Part shown: piece after piece, positions 35,087-43,459 of the stretch
Layout: every line of letters starts with the position of its first letter
How positions within the stretch are numbered: position 1 is the first letter of the stretch
Assembly: GCA_020848035.1 (NCBI GenBank)
Contig: JADLAX010000090.1
Span: forward strand, 62,001-126,000
DNA length: 64,000 bases
Reading direction: 5' to 3'
From: Anaerolineae bacterium
Lineage (GTDB): Bacteria > Chloroflexota > Anaerolineae > Promineifilales > Promineifilaceae
Translations under genes and position numbers: made by a program
Notes under the pieces: generated by a model
Told to the model about the DNA's origin: nothing
Database searches by the model: none
What the model saw: only the letters and a program-made list of their open reading frames with translations

Positions 35087-35980
35087 TTAATTCCCAACGG
35101 GCTGCAAGCGTGGCCGGTGGCGGATAAACCAGATGTTTTCGGCCGAATAGACCAGCAGCGCCAGCCAGATGAGGCTAAAGCCGACCAAACGATCCAGCGT
35201 AAACGGTTCGTGGTAGACCAGTACCCCAATCAAAAATTGCAGCGTGGGGGCAATGTATTGCAAGATGCCAATGGTGGCCAGCTTGATGAGCCTGGCCCCG
35301 GCGGCAAAAAGCAGCAGCGGTACGGCCGTTGCCACCCCGGCAAACCCCAGCAGTACCGTCGTTAAGGTGTCCACATGCCCAAAAGCGGCCGTACCCGCCG
35401 CCTCCAGGTAAACCAGGTAACCCAACGCGGGCAAAAACATCAGCGCCGTTTCCAGCGACAACCCTTCCAGCGAGCCCAGCGGGGCGGTTTTGCGGATGAG
35501 GCCGTACAGGGCAAATGAGGTCGCCAGCGTCAGGGCAATCCAGGGCAGTGAGCCGTAGCGCAGCGTCAGGTAAAGCACCCCGACAGCGGCCAGGCCAATG
35601 GCCACCCACTGCCCACGCCGCAGCTTTTCGCCGAGGAAAAAGACACCCATCAGCACGCTCACCAGCGGGTTGATGAAGTAACCCAGGCTGGTCTCGACGA
35701 TGTGGCCCGCGTTGACACCCCAAATGTAGACAAACCAGTTCAGCGACAGCAGCGCAGCGGAGGCGGTGAAGAGCAGCAGCGTTTTGGGCTGGGAAGCGGC
35801 CGTTTTCACCCAGCCCCACTGTCGCCGCACCAGCAGCAGCACCAGCACAAACAGCAGCGACCACGCCATGCGGTGGCTCAAAATCTCCAGCGCTGGCACA
35901 TGCTGCAGCGTTTTCCAATAAAGGGGAAACAAGCCCCAAAAGCCATAAGCCGCTATGGCGTATAACATACCTTTATTCAT
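35087..35980 (-). CDS. rarD: EamA-family transporter, RarD type
   Basis: 297 residues from ATG 35980, with GGAAGGA upstream; the open frame continues upstream only through a heptamer repeat. Ten predicted helices in two EamA halves. The RarD signature is present: GMLYAIAAYGFWGLFPLYWK, HRMAWSLLF, LNWFVYIWGVNAGH and ETSLGYFINPLVSVLMG. RarD proteins are linked to chloramphenicol sensitivity and metabolite export; the substrate here is unknown. Confidence 0.9.
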   Translation of the reverse strand: MNKGMLYAIAAYGFWGLFPLYWKTLQHVPALEILSHRMAWSLLFVLVLLLVRRQWGWVKTAASQPKTLLLFTASAALLSLNWFVYIWGVNAGHIVETSLGYFINPLVSVLMGVFFLGEKLRRGQWVAIGLAAVGVLYLTLRYGSLPWIALTLATSFALYGLIRKTAPLGSLEGLSLETALMFLPALGYLVYLEAAGTAAFGHVDTLTTVLLGFAGVATAVPLLLFAAGARLIKLATIGILQYIAPTLQFLIGVLVYHEPFTLDRLVGFSLIWLALLVYSAENIWFIRHRPRLQPVGN

Positions 35981-36004
35981 TCGGTGTTTCCTTCCAAAGT
36001 GGTC

Positions 36005-36155
36005 AAGTTGTGGCCGGTTGCAGGTGGCAGGTTGCAAGTAATTCTTCTCACTTGCCACTTGCCACTTATCACTTTTTACTTGCCACTTGCCACTTGCCAC
36101 TTGCCACTTGCCACTTGCCACTTATCACTTTTCACTTGCCACTTTTCACCGGCCA
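36005..36155. repeat. Tandem heptamer (TTGCCAC) repeat array
   Basis: A short inverted arm (GGTTGCAGGTGGCAGGTTGCAAG) precedes about 90 bases of TTGCCAC units (at least eleven, some degenerate to TTATCAC or TTTCAC). It lies between the rarD gene and the lipoprotein gene end. The same unit forms the hairpin at 12165-12235. Confidence 0.85.
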
Positions 36156-36156
36156 C

Positions 36157-37422
36157 TTACGGCCCCGGCGTCGGGGTAGGCGGTGGAAGCACCCGAATCA
36201 GCGTCTTTGATTCGCTTAAGGTGTCTTCCTCACCGGCCGTCACGGTGATTTCGGCCAGCCCTTCCACGTCGAGGGGGATGGTGACGGAGGTTTCCCAGTA
36301 CCCCCAATAATCGGTGGTGAAGCTGGATTGGCCGATGACACGGCCGTTTTCCAGCAAAATTGACAAACTCACCGGCCCCTCGCTGACGTTCAGCGCCGTG
36401 CCATACAAAAACAGCTCCTGCCCGGCAATCACTTCCCGGTCTGGCGGCGGATTGCCAATGGTGACACCGCGGGCCTCCAGCTCGGTGGGGGCCAGCACGT
36501 TGATCGGCACCGACGCCTCACGCCAGGTTTCTGAGCCGGGCTCGCCCGTGGTGGCCACGGCACAGGCCGGGCCAACCAAATTTTGCGGCACAATCACAAA
36601 ACCCTGCCAGTAGACCGGCCGATTGCTCGCTCCCAGCACAAAACTTTGCTGGGCCACACGCGTCTGGCAGTTATCGGCCCAAATGGAGAGCGTCACGGTA
36701 CGATTGACTGCCAGCAGAATCTCGCCGTCGAAGAAAATGTTGAAGCCACCGACGCCTTTTTCATCCACCCGGGGGCGGAACATCTCCAGGTAACGATCCA
36801 GCCCTTCTTTGTTCAGCGCCAGCCAGACCGGAATCTGGTAAGACGACAGCACCGTGCCCTCAGCGGTGCGCAAATCGGCCCGGATGATGGCCGCACCGCT
36901 GACGTAGGGCGGCGGCACAATGTCGGCCTGCCAGCCAAAGTCGCTGGAATCTACCAACTGTTCGGTGAGCAAACGGCCGTTGCTAGACACCAACGACAAA
37001 TACACGTCCTCATTCGGATTGCGCTGCACCAGGCCGCGCACCGTGGTCGGGCTGCCCAGCACCAGCACCGCATTGTCGCTCGGCGCGCTGATGTTGATGA
37101 GCGAATCCACCGGCGTGGGCGTGATGGAGGGTTTGGGCGTGGGTTTGACAACCGTGGCCTCAACCGTGCCAGAGGTAGCCACACCGCTCACCGGCTGCCG
37201 CGTGCTGATGTCCATTGTGGCGGGCAGCGAAGTGGGTGTGGACGACGGCAGCACCACCTGGGAAACCAGCGTGGGCAGCGGCTCTTCCGGCGTGTTACAG
37301 CCCATCAGCAGCAAAACCAGGGACCAGCCCAGCAAACCAGCCAAAAGCAGGACCATCCGTCGACCCCGCCTGGCGGCATCGTTCACCTGAAAAAATGAGA
37401 GAAGTTGCGCTTTCTGTGCCAT
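36157..37422 (-). CDS. Predicted lipoprotein with tandem Ig-like (Gmad2-like) domains
   Basis: 421 residues. The N-terminal segment has a basic region, a hydrophobic helix (MVLLLAGLLGWSLVLLLMGC) and a lipobox cysteine, so it is probably lipid-anchored outside the membrane. A Ser/Thr/Pro-rich linker follows (VVKPTPKPSITPTP). Three beta-rich repeats include SAPSDNAVLVLGSPTTVRG and IGNPPPDREVIAGQELFLYG, similar to Ig-like domains of the Gmad2 type that start with P-x-PGxxVxSP. The C-terminus is rich in Thr/Pro. It is divergent from the antiporter-like gene at 37492. The function is unknown. Confidence 0.7.
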   Translation of the reverse strand: MAQKAQLLSFFQVNDAARRGRRMVLLLAGLLGWSLVLLLMGCNTPEEPLPTLVSQVVLPSSTPTSLPATMDISTRQPVSGVATSGTVEATVVKPTPKPSITPTPVDSLINISAPSDNAVLVLGSPTTVRGLVQRNPNEDVYLSLVSSNGRLLTEQLVDSSDFGWQADIVPPPYVSGAAIIRADLRTAEGTVLSSYQIPVWLALNKEGLDRYLEMFRPRVDEKGVGGFNIFFDGEILLAVNRTVTLSIWADNCQTRVAQQSFVLGASNRPVYWQGFVIVPQNLVGPACAVATTGEPGSETWREASVPINVLAPTELEARGVTIGNPPPDREVIAGQELFLYGTALNVSEGPVSLSILLENGRVIGQSSFTTDYWGYWETSVTIPLDVEGLAEITVTAGEEDTLSESKTLIRVLPPPTPTPGP

Positions 37423-37491
37423 GGGCCCATTTTAATCCCTCATGAGGTACTTTGCCAGCAAAGGCCCCACGGGCTACAATCGCCACTTTGT

Positions 37492-38997
37492 ATGGAGATT
37501 TTCCCCTTTCTCTTTTGGCTCCTGCTGCTTGGAGCCGCTGCCTGTGTGGCGCTGCTGCGATTTCGTCCGGCCTGGACCTGGCCAACGGCCGTTGCCCTCC
37601 TTGGTCTGGCGCTGCTCACCTGGCTCAGCCTGCGTACCCAACTGCCCCTGGAAGCAACTTTTCTCAGCTGGTCGGCGGGCGGCGTTTTGCCCGATTGGAC
37701 CTGGCGCATCAATCTGGCTGGTTGGGGCGTAACTTCCTGGGTGCTGTTGGTTGGAACGGCCGTTGCCCTACACGCTTTTTTGCAGCCAGACAGCGCCAAT
37801 CGCGCCATCACACCGGCCAGCCTGCTGCTGCTGGTGGCCGCCGCGCTCAGCGTCATCTGGTCCGATGGCTTCACCGGGCTGCTGGCAGGCACCGCGCTGC
37901 TGCTGGCCAGCTGGCTGGTCACACTCTGGCTGGCCGGGGAGCGCAGCACCGGTTTTCTGTTCAAAGGCGCAGTTTTGCTGGTTGGGCTGCTGCTCAGCTG
38001 GCCGATTGGCTCCAGCCGCACCGCCCTGCTTGGCGCGGCGCTGCTGCTCAACGTCTGGCCCCTGCCGCTGTGGTCGCCCAAAAATGTGGTGGGAGAAACG
38101 GCCGTTACCCCCCTGACCCCACTGCTGCCGCCGCTGGCGGGGGCGCTGCTGCTCATCCGCCTGCTGCCGGTAGCCCAGCTCAGCCCGGCCCTGAGCCTGC
38201 TGCTCACCGTGTTGGCCCTGGTGGGCTTTATGCACGGCTTGCAGCTGGCCTGGAATCGGCTGCACCTGCCAGGATATGCCGTCACTGCCCTGCTGCTGGG
38301 GCAAAGCCACCTGCTGCTGCTGGCCGCCATTTGGGTTGGTGAAGGAGGCGTGGCGGCCGAGCTGCGCGTTTTACTGCTGGCCGGTGGCGCACTTTATTTG
38401 CTGGTCAGCCAGCCGATGACCCAGCACTGGCTGCGCTGGACGGTGGGCGGCGTGGCCCTGGCCGCCCTGGCGGGCCTGCCGCTGACGGCCGGATTTGCCA
38501 GCCGCGCCGGTTTGTACGCCATCTGGCTGGCCGACGGCCGTTGGGCGCTGGTCCTGGTGCTGGGGCTGCTGCATGTGCCGCTGGTGCTGGCCGGGGTGTG
38601 GCTGCTGCGCGGGGAAACGGCCGTCGAGGCAACAACCCAACCGCATACCCGGCAAGATTGGCTACGCGAAGGCTTGCCGATTCTCCCGGCGTTGGGCCTG
38701 CTCAGCGTCAGCAACGTCATTTGGGGCAACGTTCCCCTGCTGGCCTGGGCCGCCATTTTGCTGGCGGCAGCGGCGGGCGTGGTGCTGCCCCGCTTTGTTG
38801 GCAATGCGCAGCAGGTGCGGGTGACGCTGCGGCAGGCGCTGGGCAACGAACGGCCGTTGGCCGCCAAACTGCCCTCGCTTAAACAACTGGGGCTGGGGCT
38901 GCAAACGGCCGTCAACGACGCCGCCGATGTTTTAGATGGCGACAGCGGGCTGCTGTGGCTGCTGCTGCTGGCAGTGATTATTATTTTGGCAGGATGA
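37492..38997 (+). CDS. Nuo/Mrp antiporter-like membrane subunit (degenerate NuoM/NuoN type)
   Basis: 501 residues, about 14 hydrophobic helices, Leu/Ala-rich. Overall size, helix number and the segment LLLNVWPLPLWSP, TPLTPLLPPLAGALLLIRL match the Proton_antipo_M family (NuoL/M/N, MrpA/D). In typical members this helix pair carries a lysine (for example a KxG near the broken helix); here AGALLLIRL lacks it, so proton pumping is doubtful. ATG 37492 is chosen; the frame upstream to 37405 overlaps the lipoprotein promoter. It is the first of three related membrane genes, and no NADH- or hydrogen-oxidising subunits lie nearby. Confidence 0.75.
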   Translation: MEIFPFLFWLLLLGAAACVALLRFRPAWTWPTAVALLGLALLTWLSLRTQLPLEATFLSWSAGGVLPDWTWRINLAGWGVTSWVLLVGTAVALHAFLQPDSANRAITPASLLLLVAAALSVIWSDGFTGLLAGTALLLASWLVTLWLAGERSTGFLFKGAVLLVGLLLSWPIGSSRTALLGAALLLNVWPLPLWSPKNVVGETAVTPLTPLLPPLAGALLLIRLLPVAQLSPALSLLLTVLALVGFMHGLQLAWNRLHLPGYAVTALLLGQSHLLLLAAIWVGEGGVAAELRVLLLAGGALYLLVSQPMTQHWLRWTVGGVALAALAGLPLTAGFASRAGLYAIWLADGRWALVLVLGLLHVPLVLAGVWLLRGETAVEATTQPHTRQDWLREGLPILPALGLLSVSNVIWGNVPLLAWAAILLAAAAGVVLPRFVGNAQQVRVTLRQALGNERPLAAKLPSLKQLGLGLQTAVNDAADVLDGDSGLLWLLLLAVIIILAG

Positions 38998-39002
38998 TGG
39001 GA

Positions 39003-39091
39003 TGACAAGGTGAAGGGGTGTGCGATGAGGACATCGCGGGGTGAACGGGTGACTTTGCGTTCACCCCTTCACCCCTTCACCCGTTCACCTA
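39003..39091. repeat. Octamer-unit hairpin repeat
   Basis: AAGGTGAAGGGGTG, a spacer, and GGGGTGAACGGGTGA pair with the right arm TTCACCCCTTCACCCCTTC and ACCCGTTCACC. The arms consist of repeated TTCACCCC-type 8-bp units. It is located between two co-directional membrane-protein genes. Confidence 0.75.
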
Positions 39092-39101
39092 TTGAGGCAA
39101 T

Positions 39102-39803
39102 ATGAGCTTTCCAACAATCTTCGACTGGCTGGAGCGGCTGCAAGGGCTGCGTGGCTTTACGGCGGCGTATGTGGTGCTGCTGACGGCCGTTGTCGTCGTC
39201 ATCATCTGGGATTGGCGCGTGGCGCTGGCGGCGCTGGCCGCGCAATACTTTTTTGCCGGGCTGCTCTTTGTCGATTTGCTGGACCCGCGCCTGGCAATGG
39301 TGAAGCTGCTGGCGGGCTGGTTTGCCTGCCTCATTCTCTACTTCACGGCGCGGCAGGTGAACTGGGGCGGCCGTCCCCAAGACGTTTCGGCCGACGAGTT
39401 AGACAATGTGGCCCCGGAAAAAATGTTCCAGGTGGGACCCTTACGCATTTCCGCCTCGCTGCCGCTGCGCCTGCTGCTGGTGCTGGTCATGCTCGGCCTC
39501 AGCGCCAGCCTGTTCCAGCGGCCCGATTTTGCCCTACCGGCCATCGCCGACACGATGAGCTACCTTTCGCTGGCAATTCTGGCCCTGGTGGGGCTGGGCG
39601 CACTGGGGCTGGCCCTGACCAGCGAACCGCTCAAGGCGGGCCTGGGCGTGCTGATGTTCATGACCGGCTTTGAGCTGTTCTACAGCGCCCTCGACCAATC
39701 GGCAACGATGCTGATCATTTTGGCAGCGATTAACCTGGGTTTGGCGGTGATTGTGTCTTACCTGGTGCAGATGCGGCACGCCATTCCCGCTCTGGTGGAC
39801 TAA
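39102..39803 (+). CDS. Membrane protein with NuoK/MrpC-like C-terminal region
   Basis: 233 residues, about 7 helices. Helices at about 20-90, a soluble loop (QVNWGGRPQDVSADELDNVA), then a helix pair at 118-160. The C-terminal region ALTSEPLKAGLGVLMFMTGF, ELFYSALDQSATMLIILAAI and NLGLAVIVSYL resembles NuoK/MnhC-type three-helix subunits with a conserved Glu. Together with the flanking NuoM/N-like genes it suggests an Mrp- or hydrogenase-like membrane module without visible catalytic partners. ATG 39102 is preceded by a repeat and no strong ribosome site. Confidence 0.65.
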   Translation: MSFPTIFDWLERLQGLRGFTAAYVVLLTAVVVVIIWDWRVALAALAAQYFFAGLLFVDLLDPRLAMVKLLAGWFACLILYFTARQVNWGGRPQDVSADELDNVAPEKMFQVGPLRISASLPLRLLLVLVMLGLSASLFQRPDFALPAIADTMSYLSLAILALVGLGALGLALTSEPLKAGLGVLMFMTGFELFYSALDQSATMLIILAAINLGLAVIVSYLVQMRHAIPALVD

Positions 39804-39807
39804 TAAA

Positions 39808-39877
39808 AGGAGATTGGAGACTGGAGATTGGAGATTGATTGTCTCTCATCTCTAATCTCCAATTCTCCACTCTCCTA
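39808..39877. repeat. Heptamer-unit (GGAGATT) hairpin repeat
   Basis: GGAGATTGGAGACTGGAGATT plus further units, a short loop and the inverted TCTAATCTCCAATTCTCC arm. It shares the AGATTGG unit with 12126-12147. Both are intergenic and made of 7-bp units. Confidence 0.75.
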
Positions 39878-39881
39878 AACC

Positions 39882-41228
39882 ATGACAACTTTGCAGACGA
39901 TCTTGTTCACCCCTCTCATTGCCGCGCTGGTGGCCCGGCTGCTGGTGCGCCAGCCGCAGCTGACGGCCGTTGTGGGCACATTAACGGTGGGCGGGCTCTG
40001 GCTGTGGCTGCGCGGGCTGGAACCTACAGGGCAAGCCGTTGTCTTCTGGGGCCAACCGCTGGCGCTGACCGCCGAAAACCAGGCGCTGCTGCTGCTCATC
40101 CTGGCCGGGCTGTTTGTGTTGTTTGGCCTGGGCAGCCTGTTCCCCTCGGGCGATTGGTTTGTGGCGGGTGGGTTGATTGGGTTTTCGTTTTTGGCGGCGA
40201 GTTTGCTGGTACGGCCGTTTGCCGTGGCCGTGGCCCTGCTGTTGGTGGCCAGCGGGGCATTTAGCCTGACGCTGCAATCGGGGCGGGCCGGATCGGTGCG
40301 CGGCAGCTTGCGTTACCTGCTGGCGGTGGTGCTGGCCGTGCCGCTGCTGCTCATCGTCAACTGGCAGCTGGAGGCCCAACCGACCGCCTGGCTGCTGCCG
40401 CCGGGTGAACTGGCGGCGCTGGCCGCTTTGCTGCTGCTGGCCGGTTTCCCCTTCCACATCTGGCTCCAGGCCGCCGCCAACGAGGCCGAACCGCTGCCGC
40501 TGGCGCTGGTGGTGGGCATAGCCCCGCTGGTGCCGCTGGCGCTGCTGTTCCAGCAGCTGACCATTTACCCCAACCTGCTTGATGCGGCGTTTCGCCAGCT
40601 GATCTGGCTCAGCGGCAGCCTGACGCTGCTGGTGGGCGGGGGGCTGGCGCTGACGGCTGTTCACCTGCGGCGGGCCATCGGCAGCGTACTGCTGCTGGAC
40701 ATGGTTCTGACCATTTTGTGCCTGACGCTGCCGGAGCCGGTGGGGTGGGAGACGGCCGTTACCCTGCAATTTGGTCGGTTTGCTGGCTTGTTGTTGGTGG
40801 CTGGTGGCTGGTGCCTGCTCAAACGGCACCAGGCGGCCTGGCCGCTGGACCGACTGCCCATCGGGCTGGGGCGGCGCGCGCCGCTGAGCCTGGTTTTGCT
40901 GGCGGTGGGGCTGTTTTCACTGCTGGGGCTGCCGTTTACCCCGGGATTTGCCGGGCATTGGCAGGTGTTAACGGCCGTCGGCGACCTGGCCAACCGCAGC
41001 GGGGTGCCGTGGTGGCTGCCCGCGGTGGCGTTGCTGGGGCTGGGACTGGGCGCGGCGGGCGTGCTGCGGCTGGTGGCCGTTTTGCTGGCCAAACCGGAAC
41101 TTGAGGAGGAAGGGACGGCCGTCCTCGATCCGCTCTGGCTGCAACTGGTGGTGGGGGTGGTGGTGACGGCCGTTTTGTGGCTGGCCGTCTTCCCGCCACT
41201 GCTAACGCTGCCTACCCTTCCCGGATAA
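39882..41228 (+). CDS. Nuo/Mrp antiporter-like membrane subunit (NuoN/NuoM type)
   Basis: 448 residues, about 13 helices. LLLAGFPFHIWLQAAANEAE followed by PLPLALVVGIAPLVPLALLF is the region corresponding to PFHxWxPDxYEGAPTPxxA in NuoN, with the acidic and lysine residues mostly lost. LFSLLGLPFTPGFAGHWQVL is another family motif (GxPPxxGFxxK), again without the lysine. It completes the 37492-41228 membrane module. The 3' end overlaps the convergent ClbS-like gene by 17 bases. Six octamers lie inside. Confidence 0.78.
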   Translation: MTTLQTILFTPLIAALVARLLVRQPQLTAVVGTLTVGGLWLWLRGLEPTGQAVVFWGQPLALTAENQALLLLILAGLFVLFGLGSLFPSGDWFVAGGLIGFSFLAASLLVRPFAVAVALLLVASGAFSLTLQSGRAGSVRGSLRYLLAVVLAVPLLLIVNWQLEAQPTAWLLPPGELAALAALLLLAGFPFHIWLQAAANEAEPLPLALVVGIAPLVPLALLFQQLTIYPNLLDAAFRQLIWLSGSLTLLVGGGLALTAVHLRRAIGSVLLLDMVLTILCLTLPEPVGWETAVTLQFGRFAGLLLVAGGWCLLKRHQAAWPLDRLPIGLGRRAPLSLVLLAVGLFSLLGLPFTPGFAGHWQVLTAVGDLANRSGVPWWLPAVALLGLGLGAAGVLRLVAVLLAKPELEEEGTAVLDPLWLQLVVGVVVTAVLWLAVFPPLLTLPTLPG

Positions 41229-41733
41229 GCGCCTCAATCCACGGCGCGTGCTCTTCGTAATGCTCGTACGTGTCGGCTTTGATGGTGGCCACAATTGGGC
41301 TCCCGTCATCAACGGTAAACGGGGGAACAAAACGCTCATAAGACAGCTGCAGGCCGTCGTCATCGAGCGGCTCCATCGCCGCCACCAGCTGCTCGTGGGC
41401 TTTCACCAGCCAGCGCCGCGCCTCCTGCGGCGAGACGTGGCGATGCTGCACCACAATCGCTTCGTTCATTGCGTCAAAATCGTGGCTTTCACCCAGCTCT
41501 TCGGTAATGCCCATCGCCGCCCAGCGATCTTCGTAGCGCAGCAGAGCCGCCACGCCATCGGCCCAAACGGCCAGATGGGTGATGTGGTCGCGGGCGTTCC
41601 AGCCCGCCGCGTCGGTTGGCTGCAAAAGCTGCTCGTCTGAATATTGATCCAGAAAGGCCAAAAAATCGCGCAGCCCTTCATTCATCTTGATAATCAATTC
41701 TTGTTTGCTCAGTTTGGGATCATTGTTACTCAT
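41212..41733 (-). CDS. ClbS/DfsB (DinB-superfamily) four-helix protein
   Basis: 173 residues from ATG 41733, with GAGGTGG five bases upstream. Motifs: LIIKMNEGLRDFLAFLDQYS, GWNARDHITHLAVWADGV and VQHRHVSPQEARRWL with histidines placed as in metal-binding DinB/ClbS-like bundles. ClbS hydrolyses the colibactin cyclopropane; relatives have diverse, often thiol- or metabolite-related roles, so a specific function cannot be given. It is the last gene before the repeat that marks the start of octamer-free DNA. Confidence 0.75.
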   Translation of the reverse strand: MSNNDPKLSKQELIIKMNEGLRDFLAFLDQYSDEQLLQPTDAAGWNARDHITHLAVWADGVAALLRYEDRWAAMGITEELGESHDFDAMNEAIVVQHRHVSPQEARRWLVKAHEQLVAAMEPLDDDGLQLSYERFVPPFTVDDGSPIVATIKADTYEHYEEHAPWIEALIREG

Positions 41734-41742
41734 AAAATCCAC

Positions 41743-42395
41743 CTCGTCATTCTTCGCTCCAATTGTTTCCTATTGGCAAAATTCTGTTTTTTGGGATTTC
41801 GTGGGGTAGGGGCAGACCCCCGTGTCTGCCCACTTTGGGCGCACACAGGGGTGCGCCCCTACAAATGGTGTCAACCCCGCAAAATCCTGAAGACCCCAAA
41901 ATTCTTGTCCAGCAAGCCAGAAAAGTCAAAAAGTTCGCCCGGCCAAGATGTGCTGTTTCTTATTTAAGCGGTGATTTTGCCCTCCCTGTAGGATCTCTAG
42001 AAAATCGATACTGAGGCCTCGACTGCACACCAATAAGATTCCACGACAAATGATAACTACGTGTCAGGGAAAATGATTCTGTCCGATAGATAGTTCAATT
42101 TGCTTGAAACTGTCCTACAGGTTGTATTCTAGACTATCTCCCCCTATTTGATATTAACCTATGAAGCCAAGGTAGGAATCAACGTAATTTTCCTGATACA
42201 AGCTCGTCAGAAATCCTTTCAGTATTGTTGTTTACGCTGTTTAAGCCAGAATTCGGGCGAGCCACGTCCTGAAATTAACAGGTGATCTAACCCACTCAGC
42301 ATATAGGTATACTTGGATAGAAAATTGCTTTGGACTGGGTTGCGGTAGACTCTTTGGACGTGTTATTTACTCTCCAGTGTAATGGGGTCAAATAG
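41743..42395. other. Boundary intergenic region with dispersed hairpin
   Basis: At 41801-41863 there is a dispersed palindromic repeat: GTAGGGGCAGACCCCCGTGT, CTGCCC, then GGGCGCACACAGGGGTGCGC and CCCTAC. The remaining 500 bp are AT-rich and hold no convincing frame or RNA gene. The region coincides with the end of ACGGCCGT-containing DNA (last copy 41165-41172), so it may be near the edge of a genomic island. Confidence 0.6.
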
Positions 42396-42815
42396 ATGGA
42401 TTCAGTCAAACCCATGAATGATGAAGTCCAAGAAATCATCACTGCCTTTGGTAATTTTGTTCATCGTACGAACAGGATTGTGTATTACGAAAAAGCTGAC
42501 GATCTGATTATGGATGAGAAAACAGCGCTGCAAGTTCTAGAAACCATCCATCGGCTGGACAGCTCGGGCGCCTCTCGGGTTCTCATCGTACAGGGGCAAC
42601 CAACATCCTATACTTTTGAAGCCCAGAAGACCTTGTTCTCTGTGAAAGGGTTTGAAAAAGTGGGGCTGGTAATTGCGAACTCAATCCAAAGGGAGGTCGG
42701 GCAGCTCCTTAAAAGAGTGGCAAAGGCGTATAAGGCTACCTTTGAGCTAGAAGTATTCGAATTTGTGGAGGAGGCCGAGGCCTGGTTAGACGCTGATTTC
42801 CCCCAGCTCAACTAA
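42396..42815 (+). CDS. Small STAS/SpoIIAA-like protein, paralogue 1
   Basis: 139 residues. Predicted alternating beta-alpha pattern: VHRTNRIVYYEK, a helix ALQVLETIHRLDSSGASRVL, strand VLIVQGQPTSYTF, then helix and a terminal VFEFVEEAEAWLDADF. This layout resembles STAS-like (DUF7793-type) domains that act as anti-anti-sigma or sensory modules; the family call is from pattern only. A clear paralogue lies at 46651-47112 on the other side of the hybrid kinase; both share IYYEK or VYYEK, VLE, LD.SG and IQGQP or VQGQP.SY.F. The 3' end overlaps the convergent Nudix gene by 30 bases. Confidence 0.65.
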   Translation: MDSVKPMNDEVQEIITAFGNFVHRTNRIVYYEKADDLIMDEKTALQVLETIHRLDSSGASRVLIVQGQPTSYTFEAQKTLFSVKGFEKVGLVIANSIQREVGQLLKRVAKAYKATFELEVFEFVEEAEAWLDADFPQLN

Positions 42816-43331
42816 AATCCGCCGCACCGTTTTGGATACGGGTTTCCCTGAGTCAGTTTGCAAACCGGATATTTCTCGCTGAGAGACATAGGCATTTTCC
42901 TGCTTGCTAGAAAGCCAACGAAGCGACCGGGTCACTGTTTGTCTGTCCACGGGGAGATCGGGAAAGAATTGGATCGCAAAAATCGAGAAGTGATATGGCT
43001 TCATTCGCTTTTCTCGTTCTGAAAACTGCCAGAGCCGGATCTGCTTAATCTCCTGCTCTACCATCACCCTTTCCAAGTCGACACCCATTTCCTCTTTGAT
43101 TTCTCGTCGGATGGCTCCTTCAAATTCATTCTCGCCATCCTCGTCCACCTGAACTTTTCCGCCAATGAAGTTATAGCAGTGCCACTTGGGATTCCATTGC
43201 AGCAGGTACTGACGTTCACCCTCGTGATCGATCGCTATCAAAGCAAAGGCGGCTCTTGTCGTTGACCGGCGTGGAAACAGACGAAACTTCTCTAACAGAT
43301 TGAAGAGTGGGAATTCGATGTTCAACAACAT
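42786..43331 (-). CDS. Nudix hydrolase
   Basis: 181 residues. The Nudix box appears as GGKVQVDEDGENEFEGAIRR followed by EIKEEMG, i.e. the GxnEx7REUXEEXGU pattern with a slightly longer first loop. WNPKWHCYNF precedes it in the usual position. It probably hydrolyses a nucleoside diphosphate derivative; the substrate is unknown. It is downstream of, and co-directional with, the hybrid kinase with a 128-bp gap. Confidence 0.87.
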   Translation of the reverse strand: MLLNIEFPLFNLLEKFRLFPRRSTTRAAFALIAIDHEGERQYLLQWNPKWHCYNFIGGKVQVDEDGENEFEGAIRREIKEEMGVDLERVMVEQEIKQIRLWQFSEREKRMKPYHFSIFAIQFFPDLPVDRQTVTRSLRWLSSKQENAYVSQREISGLQTDSGKPVSKTVRRILVELGEISV

Positions 43332-43459
43332 AGGTTTTCAATCCATCAAAGATAAAAACGAGTATGACAACAGCTGCTCAAAATCCTAAAGCAACCCTGG
43401 CGGTTCTGAAATAGGAGAAATGTAAAGAGCCTGGCAGGCGGCGGCCGTGCTACCAAACT

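Larger units (their letters stand above)
1505..41172. repeat. Highly iterated palindrome ACGGCCGT (62 copies by eye)
   Basis: Examples: 1505, 2123, 2991, 3410, 4211, 7030, 9745, 12389, 15303, 22801, 30408, 34643, 38098, 40752 and 41165. Copies lie in genes on either strand and in all three codon phases (translated NGR, TAV or RP), and a few between genes. They are rare in 15.5-29 kb, absent between 7240 and 9744, and absent after 41172. Confidence 0.9.
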
